Below, piece by piece: positions 1 through 10,248 of a stretch of DNA of 64,000 bases (position 1 is its first letter; each line of letters starts with the position of its first letter). The position numbers and the translations under genes are program-made. The notes beneath the pieces were generated by a model. It had not been told where the DNA came from, did not search any database, and saw only the letters and a program-made list of their open reading frames with translations. Source of the DNA: Didymella arachidicola (taxonomy: Eukaryota > Ascomycota > Dothideomycetes > Pleosporales > Didymellaceae); assembly GCA_016630955.3 (NCBI GenBank), contig CM049993.1, positions 1,550,001-1,614,000 on the forward strand, in the 5' to 3' direction.

Positions 1-1028
1 GCGGTGAAGAGCTTGTTTAAGTGTCAAACCCGCAGCAAGTCGGCGTCCGACTGCGGACCACCATGCATTGGCAACCTGTCCGCTGGGCCACAGCCAGTCC
101 TTTACCTCAACGCGTTGCGTGTAGCGAGAGATACCGTACGCAATGACTGCGAGACCGGAGTGTAGAGTGAGAGATGGAGCAAGGGTATCCTTCAGAATGC
201 CAACATCAAACAAAGATGCCGTGTGGACATGTGTCTTGGAGTGTGTCGTGTCGACGTAGCTATACGCATGCTGTGCCGTCGGGTGGGTCTTGTTCAAGTA
301 AATGTCATGAGGGCGTTCTTCGCCGATCTGGATGCGAGCATCTGGAGTACTTGTAGGCTGATTAGATCTCGAGAATAGTCCTGAGGCCATGGTGTGAGCT
401 TTGCGACCACCTCCAGGGCTGTATGTGAGCTGAGAGAATCAAGCGGGAGTGATGGAAGCTACCACTTTGTGCGACAACCTTGTTTAAAGCTCCATCCATA
501 GCTTCCCCGCAAAAGCACATGCCATCGCATGATGTAAGGCTAGTAACGGGCGTCACGGAATCGAAATTGTTGATGTTGATTCGCTCGGCTGGAACCTGTC
601 GTGCTTCCGTGAATGTACCAGGAGCTGATGATCCAATGAACCCCGCACTGTTATTCAGCCACTGTGTTTCATTGTGGAATGTGATGTTGGCTGCCCGAGC
701 GTGCTCATTTTGCAGCGCAATGTCTGCAGTGGGTTCGCGGTGGAGCGACGAAAGTCAGGTACCTTTGACGTCGATGATAGCTCACAGCTGGTCAGGGCGC
801 AGATAGCCCACATTGACCGAAAGTAGAAGGTACCTAGGTATCGCGACGAGGCTACGCTAGCTACACGAGATGTACCCCTCAATAATCAAAACGTTCCCCA
901 TAAGCAATCTTGGCAACAACGGAAGAAATGCAAATCTTTGGCTGATAGCAATTTTGAAATCACACTTGATTAACACTCTCAATACAACCAGCAGCCATAC
1001 TTTATACAAGTTGCCAACAACTCACAAC
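1..1028. other. No gene recognised; upstream of RidA-like gene
   Basis: About 1 kb at the window edge. Open stretches on both strands are short, overlap one another and have no recognisable protein features. The last part is presumably the promoter and 5' UTR of the RidA-like gene that starts at 1029. A gene entering from outside the window cannot be excluded. Confidence 0.5.
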
Positions 1029-1466
1029 ATGTCAAACGACAACAAGCCCCGCGCCTTCAATCCACCAGGAGTCCACGAGCCGCCACCATCCTATCAACAT
1101 GTTGCGGTTACACCCATTCTGTCAGCATCCAAGTTCATTACGCTTGCTGGAATGACAGGCGATTACAAGGCGCCCTGGATTGAGCAGGTCAGAGGAGCAT
1201 ATGAAAACATTCGGAAGTGTCTTGAAGCCGCAGGTGCAACACCCCGAGATATTATTCATGTACGACACTACATCGTCAACGATTCCGGCGATGCAGAGTT
1301 GAACAAGGAAGACATCGTCGAACGAGGATGGGCACCATTGTGGATCGAGTTCATGGACAAGCACGCCGATGGCCACAAGCCTCCGGATACAGTCTTGGGG
1401 GTCGCTAGCTTGGCCTTGAAGGGGTTGTTGTATGAATGCGAAGTTTGGGCGATTGTGCACCAGTAG
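1029..1466 (+). CDS. RidA/YjgF/UK114-family protein, divergent
   Basis: Single exon, 145 aa. RidA proteins deaminate reactive enamine/imine intermediates made by PLP enzymes; related fungal proteins have other or unknown roles. The trimer-type fold is recognisable by the run SKFITLAGMTGDY, the helix with QVRGAYENIRKCLEAAGA, the strand IIHVRHYIVN and the C-terminal strand GLLYECEVWAIV. The methionine at 1029 was chosen because the open frame before it (from 870) is low-complexity and unlike the family. In classical RidA a catalytic arginine lies in the PxRxxVGV segment before the last strand; here that segment reads PPDTVLGVASLA, so the arginine is missing. Enamine deaminase activity is therefore doubtful, although the fold is clear. 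It converges with the CUE-domain gene, whose stop lies about 110 nt downstream. Confidence 0.85.
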   Translation: MSNDNKPRAFNPPGVHEPPPSYQHVAVTPILSASKFITLAGMTGDYKAPWIEQVRGAYENIRKCLEAAGATPRDIIHVRHYIVNDSGDAELNKEDIVERGWAPLWIEFMDKHADGHKPPDTVLGVASLALKGLLYECEVWAIVHQ

Positions 1467-1575
1467 CGGGAGGGTCACATATTGAGAGAATCAATTGGTA
1501 TCATTCAGCAGCGGGATTTAGAGTCTTTCCACACAGTAATAGCTCCTACATCTCACCGAGCATGCGCCAATGCAT

Positions 1576-3034
1576 CTATTTGGCTTCTTTTAGTAACGCT
1601 TCAGCAGCCGCGTCCTTCTGACCAACACTCCCACTCCGTGTTGCAGGCTTCAACTCAGCTGCTGTAGACTCCTTAGCTTTGGCCTCTGCGGCCTTTTTGA
1701 GCCTCTCAGTATCCTCCGGGTTGATGTCCTTCAATTTGTTGTCTTCATCGTCGCTATCCCCAAGACTGAAGGGATCGTGCTCATCGGTCTCAGGGTGCGG
1801 CGCTACCGATGTCAAAGGCTGCCATTTCTTACCGCCAGATTTTCCTCCCTGGCTATTCGGCGAAGGGTTGCGATAGAGAGCGTCAACCTCGTCCACGGGT
1901 CCGCTCTGAGGCGGTGAGACTGGCGTAGGCTTGAACAAATCAGGGTTGGCTGATGGGCGACTGCTCGATCTCTGCTGAGGATCGTTGTCCCTCAGCTCAA
2001 GCTGGGCGAAGTCGTCACCAAGTACCCTGTTGTCCGCATCGTAGCGATTGTGGTCGGCAGAACGGCGCATATCAGCGGAGCGACGCTGCTCAGCTGACTT
2101 ACGAATACCGTACATCTGGTCCGATTGCGATGGGCCGAAGTTCTGGTGTCCCTGCGATGACTGGCCACGCTCACGCTGCACGGGGTTACCGTACTGATCG
2201 TAGTCGTCCGGCTCGCCGTCAAGCTTTTTCTTGAAGCTGGTGATCCACTTGTTGACTGTCTTCTGTGTCTCTTGGAAGCCTTGCTCGATGTTCTTGCGGA
2301 TCTCGGGGAGGTCATCTGATGATATTAGTAACCAGCATCATTAACGTGGCTCCAGCGAACTTACCGTCGAAGAAGCTGTACTCTCGATCATCCTTGTTCT
2401 GGTTCTGGTTGTTGGACCTTGCATAGGGTGAAGAGCGTCGTTCTGACCCATACCCACCCTGGCCCTGCTGGCCACCCTGGCTCTGGAAATGCTCAGCCAA
2501 CTGGCGAGCATACATCTCGTCCTGATCAACTTGGCTGCGGGGCTGCGGTCGTGGAGGCTTAGGTGGTGCTGCCTCTTCGGCCTTGAAGTTGGGATCGGAC
2601 ATGCCTGCATACAGCGTTAGTAACCCCTCCCTGAGCGCATCCAGGCAACCGCATACTCAAGAGCGCATTGAATGCAGGTTCGACCTTTCCGCCACTGGCA
2701 AGCAGGACTGCCTTGACCACATTTGTATCAATGTCGGGGAATGCCTCAATGAGTGTGTTTTGCGCCTGAACATTTGGGTCGACGGGCCGCGGGGGCTTCT
2801 GCGGTGGGATCTCTTCTGCCTGCTCGGAGAATCTCACGCCTGGCTTGGGCGATTTTGAAGTAGGCGGCGGCGATGCAGCCTTGTCGGTCGCAGAAGCGGC
2901 CGGAGCGTCGTTGTCGTCGTCGAAGTCGAGCTCACGCGCCGTTGTGGGGCTCTCTGGCGGCTGTTGGTGTTACTTGGGCGCCTATTGAGGATGTATGGGG
3001 TACTCACTTTGTCGTTTACTGCTTTCTCAGACAT
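1576..3034 (-). CDS. CUE5: CUE-domain ubiquitin/Atg8 adaptor, Cue5-like
   Basis: Four exons on the minus strand: 3034-3008, 2960-2657, 2604-2365, 2315-1576; 436 aa. Cue5 (yeast) and Tollip (animals) bind ubiquitinated aggregates through a CUE domain and carry them to autophagosomes by an Atg8-interacting motif. The CUE domain (about residues 70-112) shows the MFP-like start as EAFPDIDTNVVKAVL and the di-leucine end FNALLSMSDP, which is restored exactly by removing intron 2 (branch site TACTAAC). A proline-rich PPKPPRP segment follows twice. Near the C-terminus KKWQPLTSV contains W-Q-P-L, the same W-x-x-L core as the yeast Cue5 motif, followed by an acidic stretch. The rest is Gln/Ser/Arg-rich and probably disordered. 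Assignment to the Cue5/Tollip class is strong; aggrephagy in this species is inferred. Confidence 0.88.
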
Positions 3035-3582
3035 TGTGTATGTGATGTGTAAGAACGTTGTAAAGGTGCAGTGTGGTACCGGAAGTCTGGTGCCTGGTGC
3101 AGACTTGAAGCTTGCTGTGTCGCCATTGCCGCGCACAAGCTGTGGCTGTGCGCGGGCGGCAGGTGCGTTCGTCATAGCGCCAAGAGCCACGTGCTTGCGC
3201 CTCATCATGCAGCCTCAAGTGCGCTCCTCCACATTCGTCAAATCCGAGCATTGACGCCTCTCCCTTCATACAGATCACTGGCTACACCATTTGCTGCACA
3301 ACCTTACCTCGCGCCGACATGTCCCAGATCTCATGGCGTTCTGTACCAATCTGCAGCATGCTTACACACCCACAGCGCGGGCAACAGCCAATGATGATGC
3401 CGGCTCTTGCTTCCATATAATCCCCGAATTTGTCAGCCGTACGATTGTATCTTTCTCGATAATCTCATGATATTTGCGACTTAAGACGTTGGAGCTATTC
3501 CACACGTTTGTTCAATGGTAGGGAGAACCTTGGAAGTCTTGTTATACCCTCCCACAGCTCGGCCGATCGTACTGGACCCACG
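3035..3582. other. Divergent promoter region between CUE5-like gene and Zn2Cys6 factor
   Basis: 548 nt between two outward-facing start codons. Small open frames on both strands have no family features. It should hold both promoters; I see no clear TATA box or repeated element. Confidence 0.5.
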
Positions 3583-5462
3583 ATGAACAATACCAATCCG
3601 CCCAGGAAGGTATGCGGCACTAAGTTCCATGTCACACTATCAAGACTATGGGCTGACGCGAGATACCAGTCCTGTGACCTATGCTACCGACGCAGAATCA
3701 AGTGCAACGGACAGAAGCCCCTCTGCTCGAATTGTATCACATACGAGACAGACTGTACCTACACAGCACCCAGCCGCAGATCTGCACCGAAGAAACGTCG
3801 AAGAAGCCCATCGCAGGCGAGTGCCGATGGTGGCAATGATACGCAAAGTCGCCTGACGCAACTCGAACGTCTGGTTGAGCAAGTCACTAATCGGCTTGAT
3901 GTGGTTGAACGAGGAAGTAATCATGATACTCCAGTCGAGTTTGACAAGTCAAATCGGTCTGCTACCGTGATGCCCACCACCACTCGACCCAGAATCGATA
4001 ATAGTGCCTTCAAAGCGTTGCATTTACCTCCTCGAGAACAGGTCATGTTAGTGATATACAGCTATCTTCAAGACATCAATGCTGTACTGCCGCTATTTCA
4101 AACCAGTGCACTGTTGCAAATGGTTCGCGTTTGTTACAGCCTTGGACCCTCGCAGCGTGATCCAGTGGCGTGGGCAGCCATATACGTTATCCTGGGTCTG
4201 GCAAGACGATACAATGTAGTGATTTACCAGGACATCCCATCAGCGGCGGCGTGTCTCAGCAGAGCGGAGTCGGTGCTATCGAGCGTGGTGCTGGATGAAG
4301 TGCGGCTCCTTAACATCCAGGTCCTCGTGGGGTTGGTGATACTGTTACAGGCGTCGCAGGACCTTAAACCCGCACTGGTATTGATTGGCACGACACTACG
4401 GCTTGCACACAGTGTCGGCTTGCATGATCGTGTGCACTCGGTGCACTCTGACTATGCGCATGCGAAGCAACGCGCTCGCGTGTTCTGGTTGGCGTACATC
4501 CTGGACAAGAACCTTAGCATGCGCGCGAAACAGCCTGCGGCGCAAGTCGACGATGATATCGACCTGGAACTTCCTTCGCTGACTGCCCTGGAAGACTCTA
4601 GGTCTTTGAACGAGGTCGACGATAACGATGATTCTAATGGTGTCATAAGTACCGCCGACGGAATCGTCAGGATGAATTATCTCACAGCTCGCATCCACTT
4701 GGCGACGATCGAGGGCGGAGTATATGACTACATACACTCAACTCGATCCCGGAAACGCAGTCCAGAGGAGAGATCTCACGCAATGCAAAGCCTGGCCAGT
4801 GCCCTTGATGAGTGGAAAGTATCGATCCCACTTGAGTTCGGCGCCAAGGCGAGCCCAAGCAGCGTATCTCTCAGTACGATGCGATTCCTAGGAGAGATAC
4901 ATTCGGCGAGTCTAGCGTGTGCAACGCAGATACAGCAAGCATGGGCTTGGGATAACGACTGGATGACCAGTGTTCGTACTTATGGGCGGCAAGGCATCGA
5001 ACCAGCCCTGCCTCCGGCGTGGGAAACACTGGTGTGTGAGGCGCGGGACTTACTTGTCTTACATGAGGCGGTTAGAGATGTTGAAACCTCAAACTTTTGG
5101 TGCGTCTTCACTCTCATTCTTCCCGGTACTTTGACGCCCATCTGCCCTTACAGCACTCAAGAATACTACAGATGGCTGACGGGCAGTGGTTGGCTTGTAG
5201 GACAACAGGATGTACCTACATGACAGCCATGGTGCTTTTGGCAGTGAAAAGCATGCAAGACCCGAGACATGACGATCTATCTTTAGATGACCACCTGTTG
5301 GAAGGAGGCTCGAGAAAGGTTCGCCAAATGATAGAGGAGACGAAGAGCGACGCTTTGCAGTCGTTCCAAGCGGTCTTTGCTGAGCTGCGTCAGCACAAAC
5401 ATCGAAATTCTACTGAAGCAGTCAGATTTCAGCCGACGCCAACAGCTTCGCCTATCATTTAG
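3583..5462 (+). CDS. Zn2Cys6 fungal transcription factor
   Basis: Three exons: 3583-3609, 3670-5099, 5201-5462; 572 aa. It is predicted to be a nuclear DNA-binding regulator of the Gal4 class. Removing the 60-nt intron 1 gives an uninterrupted cluster starting RKSCDLCYRRRIKC with the exact spacing CX2CX6CX6CX2CX6C (residues 11-38), followed by basic residues KKRRR and a coiled-coil-like stretch around LTQLERLVEQVTNRLDVVE. The middle-homology domain (Fungal_trans) spans about residues 130-330, with LPPREQVMLVIYSYL, AWAAIYVILGLARRY and RARVFWLAYILDKNLSMR. Intron 2 (GTGCGT..TTGTAG, branch CTGAC) is my reading; without it the protein stops early at 5223 and loses the segment TTGCTYMTAMVLLAVKS. 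The next gene downstream, same strand, is a dehydrogenase with CGG palindromes before it, so regulation of that neighbour is plausible. Confidence 0.87.
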
Positions 5463-5648
5463 TGTCGGAGACCGGGAGTAGTCTTAGAGCAAGCTTGTGA
5501 TGGTCAAACGAAGATTCTGTGGAAGATGTACTGAGGACCGAATACAATGAACTCGGAGTCAATTCTCTTATCCACAGCTTTCACAGACACAGTGCATGGA
5601 ATTCGCTTGGCGATACCATAGACATAATTTCAAGTGTTGTCAGCAACC

Positions 5649-5678
5649 TTCCGCGGAACTTCCGTCGGAGCCTCCGAC
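5649..5678. promoter_or_regulatory. Cluster of CGG/CCG palindromes, candidate Zn2Cys6 binding sites
   Basis: Within 30 bp there are three symmetric elements: TTCCGCGGAA (5649-5658), TCCGTCGGA (5661-5669, CCG-N1-CGG) and GTCGGAGCCTCCGAC (5664-5678, 7-bp arms with a one-base centre, read as CGG-N5-CCG). Zn2Cys6 dimers typically bind paired CGG triplets. The site lies about 290-320 bp before the dehydrogenase start and just after a Zn2Cys6 gene. The palindromes are visible; the binding is inferred. Confidence 0.5.
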
Positions 5679-5843
5679 ATGACTAACCCCATTAACGATG
5701 GCAAGAACACCCTCGACAGATGCACGCAGTGATCTGTCTGCACGATTTCACAACCAAATGATTATGAATCAAGTTGCTGTTCCCATGTCTACCCCTGTAG
5801 TCCATTCCAACTCTGTGGTTGATTACAACTTGGGTTGTATATG

Positions 5844-5850
5844 TATATAA
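5844..5850 (+). promoter_or_regulatory. TATA box of the dehydrogenase gene
   Basis: The sequence TATATAAG lies about 120 nt before the ATG at 5967, a fitting distance for a start site near 5875 and a 90-nt leader. The position is suggestive only. Confidence 0.45.
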
Positions 5851-5966
5851 GCATCTCAACCACTGCCGTGGTGAATTGTTTCCCTACTGCAGTCCCGCAA
5901 AAAGACTTCAATACATACACCGAACATCTTTCTATTATTAACTCATATCAGCTCTCTCACATAGTC

Positions 5967-6960
5967 ATGTCTACCTACCAAGGTCCTTACCAGGGAAACG
6001 AGATGTTCAAGTCTTTCACTAAGACCTGGCACTCCGCGCCATACCCCGCGATCTCCCCTGCTCGACCCGAGCTGAGCGCCGCTGGCAAAGTCATCTTCAT
6101 CACTGGCGGTGGCAGCGGTATCGGCAAAGCGACCGCGCAGGCCTTTGCAACTGCTGGCGCGAAGGCGATCGCCATCTTTGGACGTCGTCAAGCGAACCTG
6201 GACTCCGCCGCTTCGGAGATCCACCGCGCTGATCCGACCGGCAAGGTCATTGTGATCACCGAGAGTGTCGACATCAGTAAACGTTCGTCCCTGGATACCG
6301 CCTTTGCGCGTGCAGTTGCCAAAGCAGGCGGCGAGGGCAAGGTCGATGTTCTCGTCAGTAACGCAGGGCTCCTCAAGCCTCCAACCCCATTGTTGTCTTA
6401 CAGCGAGTCTCACCTGCGCGAGAGTATCGAAGCGAATGTTATCGGCTCGTTCAACGTCGTGCAGGCTGTGGGACCGTTGCTTGCGTCCGATGCGAAGGTG
6501 CTTAACATCAGCTCTGGCGTTGTGCACATCGCGCCGTGGGAAGGATTCTGGGCATATACGGCGCTGAAAGCGGCGGTGATGAAGATGTTCGATTTACTGG
6601 CGGTGGAAAATCCGGGGCTATCTGTGTTCAACGTTCAGCCTGGAGTTGTTACAACAGAGCTCAATAGTGTAAGCGGATATGGCGGGCAGGATGATGGTAA
6701 GTGGATTTCGCTCTCCTTCTCTTTCTTCTCACGCGAGGACCCTATCGATTACTTGTTCGTCCACATGTGTGGCTTTGGCTGACTTCATGACAGTGGCGCT
6801 TCCTGGACATTTCAACGTCTGGCTCGCGTCTCGCGAAGCTGAGTTTCTCAAAAGCAAGTTCGTCTGGGTCAACTGGGATGTCGATGAATTGAAAGCTTTA
6901 GCGGAAGAGATCAAAGGATCGGCGCTGCTGAAGGTCGATCTCAATGGAGTTCCAATGTAA
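5967..6960 (+). CDS. Short-chain dehydrogenase/reductase (SDR)
   Basis: Two exons, 5967-6696 and 6794-6960 (intron 97 nt, GTAAGT..CAG); 298 aa. It is an NAD(P)-dependent oxidoreductase of the classical SDR family with unknown substrate. Motifs: TGGGSGIG for the cofactor (about residue 50), the NAG motif in VLVSNAGLL, the serine in VLNISSGVV and the catalytic pair in YTALK (YxxxK). The motif after the first beta strand is FGRRQ, and the arginines there favour NADP(H). The start at 5967 was chosen because the open frame upstream is the untranslated leader downstream of the TATA box. It lies downstream of a Zn2Cys6 regulator in the same orientation, with a palindrome cluster between them, so a regulator-target pair is plausible. 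Confidence 0.9.
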
Positions 6961-7525
6961 AGTCATGTGTAAGCAATAGCTCAGTGACTTGTTGCAAGTA
7001 GAATAGATCGTATGAAATATGCAGTTCGCCTGAGTACAACATCGTCGTGCTTCCCTATCCAAGCTCTTCAATTTCCCGAAGGTCGCAAACATTGACCGGG
7101 ATCCGTCTATCACATTGGTCAGGATCTAGCTATGACAGTGTCAGCATCTTGGCGAGAACTTAATGTACACCAAAGATATGTCAGCCCGTCAGCCTACTCG
7201 GTTGCAATGGTCGCTGGAGAGATGGTGCAAGGGGTCTGGGAAGGGGAGACCACAAGCCTGTATCGAGCCAACGTTGAACAACTCTGCTCGACATAAACTA
7301 CAAGCAAAGAACTTGCAGCGACTTCTCACACTCTAGGTCAGCTTTCGGAAGCTGTGTTCTGAACAGTGTCGAGTGGGATGCTTTCGAAGGGTGCAGCTCG
7401 CTGTTACATGGATCATCATTCATTCATCTCGTCGTCAGGCTCATGTCCTGTGTGGAAACCTCCAGATCCAGTCCGGATGCTATAACGTTCCTCATGACAC
7501 ACTATGGCCTACTATCATCCATAGC
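6961..7525. other. Convergent intergenic region, nothing recognised
   Basis: 565 nt between the ends of the dehydrogenase and the EF-hand gene. No open frame with family features and no clear repeat. It should hold both 3' ends. Confidence 0.6.
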
Positions 7526-8207
7526 CTAGTTTTGCCTATACTTGGCCGGAATATTCTTCTCCACAATCCCCTTCTCCAACCTCTCCCACTCCTCTTGCTG
7601 CTGCTCCCTCTGCTCATGCAACTTGAAATGCTCAATATCCTCGGGGTGCGTAAGGTCCTCCTCCTTTACATCGTCGCCCGAATGGTACTTCTCCCAGTGA
7701 TGGATCTCATACTCATACTCATCATCGCCATGGTGCCCCGGCCCCATGCCGAAATCAGGCAGCTTGACGTTCTGACCATCCTTGGTCTGGAACTCCTGTA
7801 GCGAGATCTCCCCGTTCTTGTCGATGTCAAACATGTCCAGGATCGTCTGTACGACCATTTCTTTCTTCGCTTCGCTGATCGAGGCCGAGGACGGGTCCAT
7901 CAGGCCGTAGGTGCGGCGGATGTCGGGAGCGGTCCAGACGCCGGTGCTGTCGTAGTCGTGTAGGTTGAAGAAGGTGCTCGCATCGAAGCCGGAGATGTGA
8001 TGTTCCTCTGCGGTTGTGTGAGTATGTATGGGTGCGGAGAAGAGCACGTGTCGTACCAGCCATGTGTCGAGTCGCCCAGTCCGCGTCGGGTGCAACTACA
8101 ATTTGCGAGTGATCGCTGCCGCCGTGGGCTGACGTGGTAAGCGCACATGTGAGCAGGATAAGGGCGCTCAAAGGTAATTTGAGTAATTGTGTCATTGTCA
8201 TTGGCAT
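7526..8207 (-). CDS. Secreted or ER EF-hand protein, Ssp120/nucleobindin-like
   Basis: Two exons on the minus strand, 8207-8057 and 8007-7526; 210 aa. It begins with a signal peptide (KLPLSALILLTCALTTSAHG). Joining the exons gives RHMAEEHHISGFDASTFF, the start of the conserved region in yeast Ssp120 and related secretory-pathway proteins. Two EF-hand loops follow: DYDSTGVWTAPD, where loop position 12 is Asp, and the canonical DIDKNGEISLQEF. The C-terminal half is very acidic and His/Glu-rich, then a Glu/Gln coiled coil (EQREQQQEEWERLEKG). No HDEL-type signal is present; it ends in KYRQN. Three methionines lie close together at the start (8207, 8201, 8195); I took the first. Calcium binding in the secretory pathway is the likely role, but the partner is unknown. 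Confidence 0.82.
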
Positions 8208-8384
8208 TGTATATGTTGTTGAGAGCGACTTCACATGAGTTGGGATGTCGTCGCCAGGGGTTCGGCAATCGTTTTAGCTCCCGCGGCGATGACGACAATT
8301 CAAGGGTCTCGCGCCAGCCACATGTTTTCCCTCCGCCTTCGTGTTTGCTTGTTGTAACATCAACGTACGCTCCTTACCGACAAC

Positions 8385-8648
8385 ATGAACATACTTGTCC
8401 TACTATCGTTGCTGCTCTTCATCCTGTTCCTCTTTTTCTTGGTGTTCCTTGCCCTGTCGTCATGCATGGGTGACGGCTTTCGCGCACGAATCTCAGGCAT
8501 GTCCATCAACCCCCGACATGGCTCGTATGGGCGTGGCTATGCGCGCGGTCTTGGCTCAGGCGCCGGCAGCGCTGGCTGGGAGCAGATTGAGATGGAAGAT
8601 ATAATAGGCGAGGACAGCTCGGACGATGATGTTCCTCACGAGCGTTGA
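8385..8648 (+). CDS. Small single-pass membrane protein, uncharacterised
   Basis: Single exon, 87 aa. The N-terminus is one long hydrophobic helix (LVLLSLLLFILFLFFLVFLA), followed by a Gly/Arg-rich segment (GRGYARGLGSGAGSAG) and an acidic tail (EDIIGEDSSDDDVPHE). This arrangement is unlikely by chance, which is why I list it. It could be a tail-out membrane protein or a small ER protein. It lies between the divergent EF-hand gene and the 3' end of ELP4, and its stop is only 12 nt from the ELP4 stop. I do not recognise the family. Confidence 0.5.
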   Translation: MNILVLLSLLLFILFLFFLVFLALSSCMGDGFRARISGMSINPRHGSYGRGYARGLGSGAGSAGWEQIEMEDIIGEDSSDDDVPHER

Positions 8649-8660
8649 GATGTGCACGAC

Positions 8661-9906
8661 CTAGAACTCAAGATCTGCTTTCTTCGGCATTGCGCTCCCA
8701 CCGGCGGCCTCCCTCACAGCAGCCTCTTGTGCCTCGGTGTCTCCTTCAAGAGGGGGCAGACTGAACTTGGCTATTACGAACTTCCGCCGCGATAGTGTGA
8801 AGGCCATGTCCTCACCCAGGTCCTCTGCTCCACCGCCGCCGCCCTTCTCGTGGTACACTGGGAGCTTGTGAACCGCGAACATGCCCTGTGGCTTCTCTTC
8901 GTTCTTTGTCGTACCGGCAGATTGGGCGAGCATCTGCGCGTGCGAGTATGGAAAAGGCGAAAGCTCGAGGACGCCGTCAGACACGATCTCCATCCAGCGC
9001 ACAAGGCCTGAAGAGCGAGGGTATAAGGATAGCGGGAGTGTGATGATGGCAGTGAGTCTTGTGGCGTTCTGTCGCAGTAATGCACGGAGAGCGTGCAGGA
9101 ACTGCAGAATCGAGTTGGGGTGGGAGGACGCGGGAGGGTACAGCGCTGGCGAGAGCAGGGAGGGTATGACGAGGCGGTGGATTGTCTGTGCTGGCGTCGA
9201 GGCGAGCTGCTGCTGTACGTTCTGCAGTATTGCCATGAGTGGGGATGAAGTTGGTGCCGTTCGAGGTATGGCAATGTAGTTCATAGCCGAGCCCACAGGT
9301 AGCGTAAGCCGTTTGGCCAGGTCAAAGGTGTGGCAGAAGACTACTTCCTCTGCATTATCGCCCTGTGTCTGCACTTTCTGTGGACCTGTCACACAAAGTC
9401 AGACCTTCGAACGTATAGCATTGCATTGAGCTAGATACACAAGACGCACCTCTCGCAGTCTCGAACTGTCCCAACCCCTCATACCGCCAGGCGATTTTCA
9501 TTTTCTCTGACCTCTCTTTGACTTCTCTCCTCTTCTCGTCGCTCTTGCCCTCTGATATACCGGGTAGTTCGCGGCCCCAGACCTCGCCCATGCCCACGAC
9601 GTGTACCTTGTGTCCTTGCACTACACCCTCGGCAGCATAGTACCGCAGCAATGCGCCTGCGTAGTCTGTTGTCCCGCTCTCCTCGATCAGTATAGAATTA
9701 CCGAGTGGCAATCCTGCATGACCCGCCAGTATGCCGTCGAGCGAGGGCGTCCCGGTGGATGTGGTGGGGCGTCCGTCTATGGGTGAAGGGCGGACACCTG
9801 TTGGTGAAGGGGCGGGAGGAGCATCGGCTGGCACGGGTGATGACGGTGACGCGTCACCGTCAGCTGGAGCGCGCGAGAGCGCGATATTGCGCTTGCGAAA
9901 GGCCAT
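8661..9906 (-). CDS. ELP4: Elongator complex subunit Elp4
   Basis: Two exons on the minus strand, 9906-9450 and 9385-8661; 393 aa. Elp4 forms a RecA-like ring with Elp5 and Elp6 in Elongator, which modifies wobble uridines in tRNA. The N-terminus has the family pattern: basic start MAFRKRN, a Pro/Ser linker, then TGTPSLDGILAGHAGLPLG and ILIEESGTTDYAGALLRYYAAEG. After the intron come HTFDLAKRL, the PAXNEB-type core IHRLVIPSLLSPALYP and FLHALRALLRQN, and a C-terminal strand RRKFVIAKFSLPPLEGD. Like other Elp4 proteins it has no intact Walker A motif at the expected site. The length is shorter than yeast Elp4 but covers the whole core. Confidence 0.92.
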
Positions 9907-10248
9907 TTTAAAGTGTCAAGGTGCTGGTAGAGGGGAAGTTCAAGAAATTATGGCGTACAATCGATAAGGAAAGCGCGCTAGACGTCACTGTTCACGCTTT
10001 CCCTGACTGTCTTTCGAATTAAGTTCCCCTCCCAAGCTTTACACATCTGCTATAATCTCGCCATCTCATCGCCTTTTGCTTCTCTCCAACAGCAAGACTA
10101 AGGGTCCTCGCTATTGACACCACCAAGCCTCGTGCACAGCCACAGGACGCTGACCTCGTGTAAGCTTTCCGTCAAGATACGAGAGGCTCCGCCGAGGTTA
10201 CCTCAGATTGGCAGTGAGCAGAGCCTCAATGCTCTCGCCTTGCACACG
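9907..10248. other. Promoter of ELP4 and intergenic region
   Basis: 342 nt between the ELP4 start and the degraded gene. Nothing beyond promoter sequence is recognised. Confidence 0.5.

Larger units (their letters stand above)
5463..5966. other. Intergenic region upstream of dehydrogenase, with CGG/CCG palindromes and TATA box
   Basis: 504 nt between the Zn2Cys6 gene and the dehydrogenase. It contains the palindrome cluster at 5649-5678 and the TATA-like box at 5844-5850, listed separately. No gene seen. Confidence 0.6.

Noticed and set aside
5943..6527. 194-aa open frame antisense to the dehydrogenase
   Set aside because: Shadow of a GC-rich coding exon; the sense strand carries the SDR motifs.
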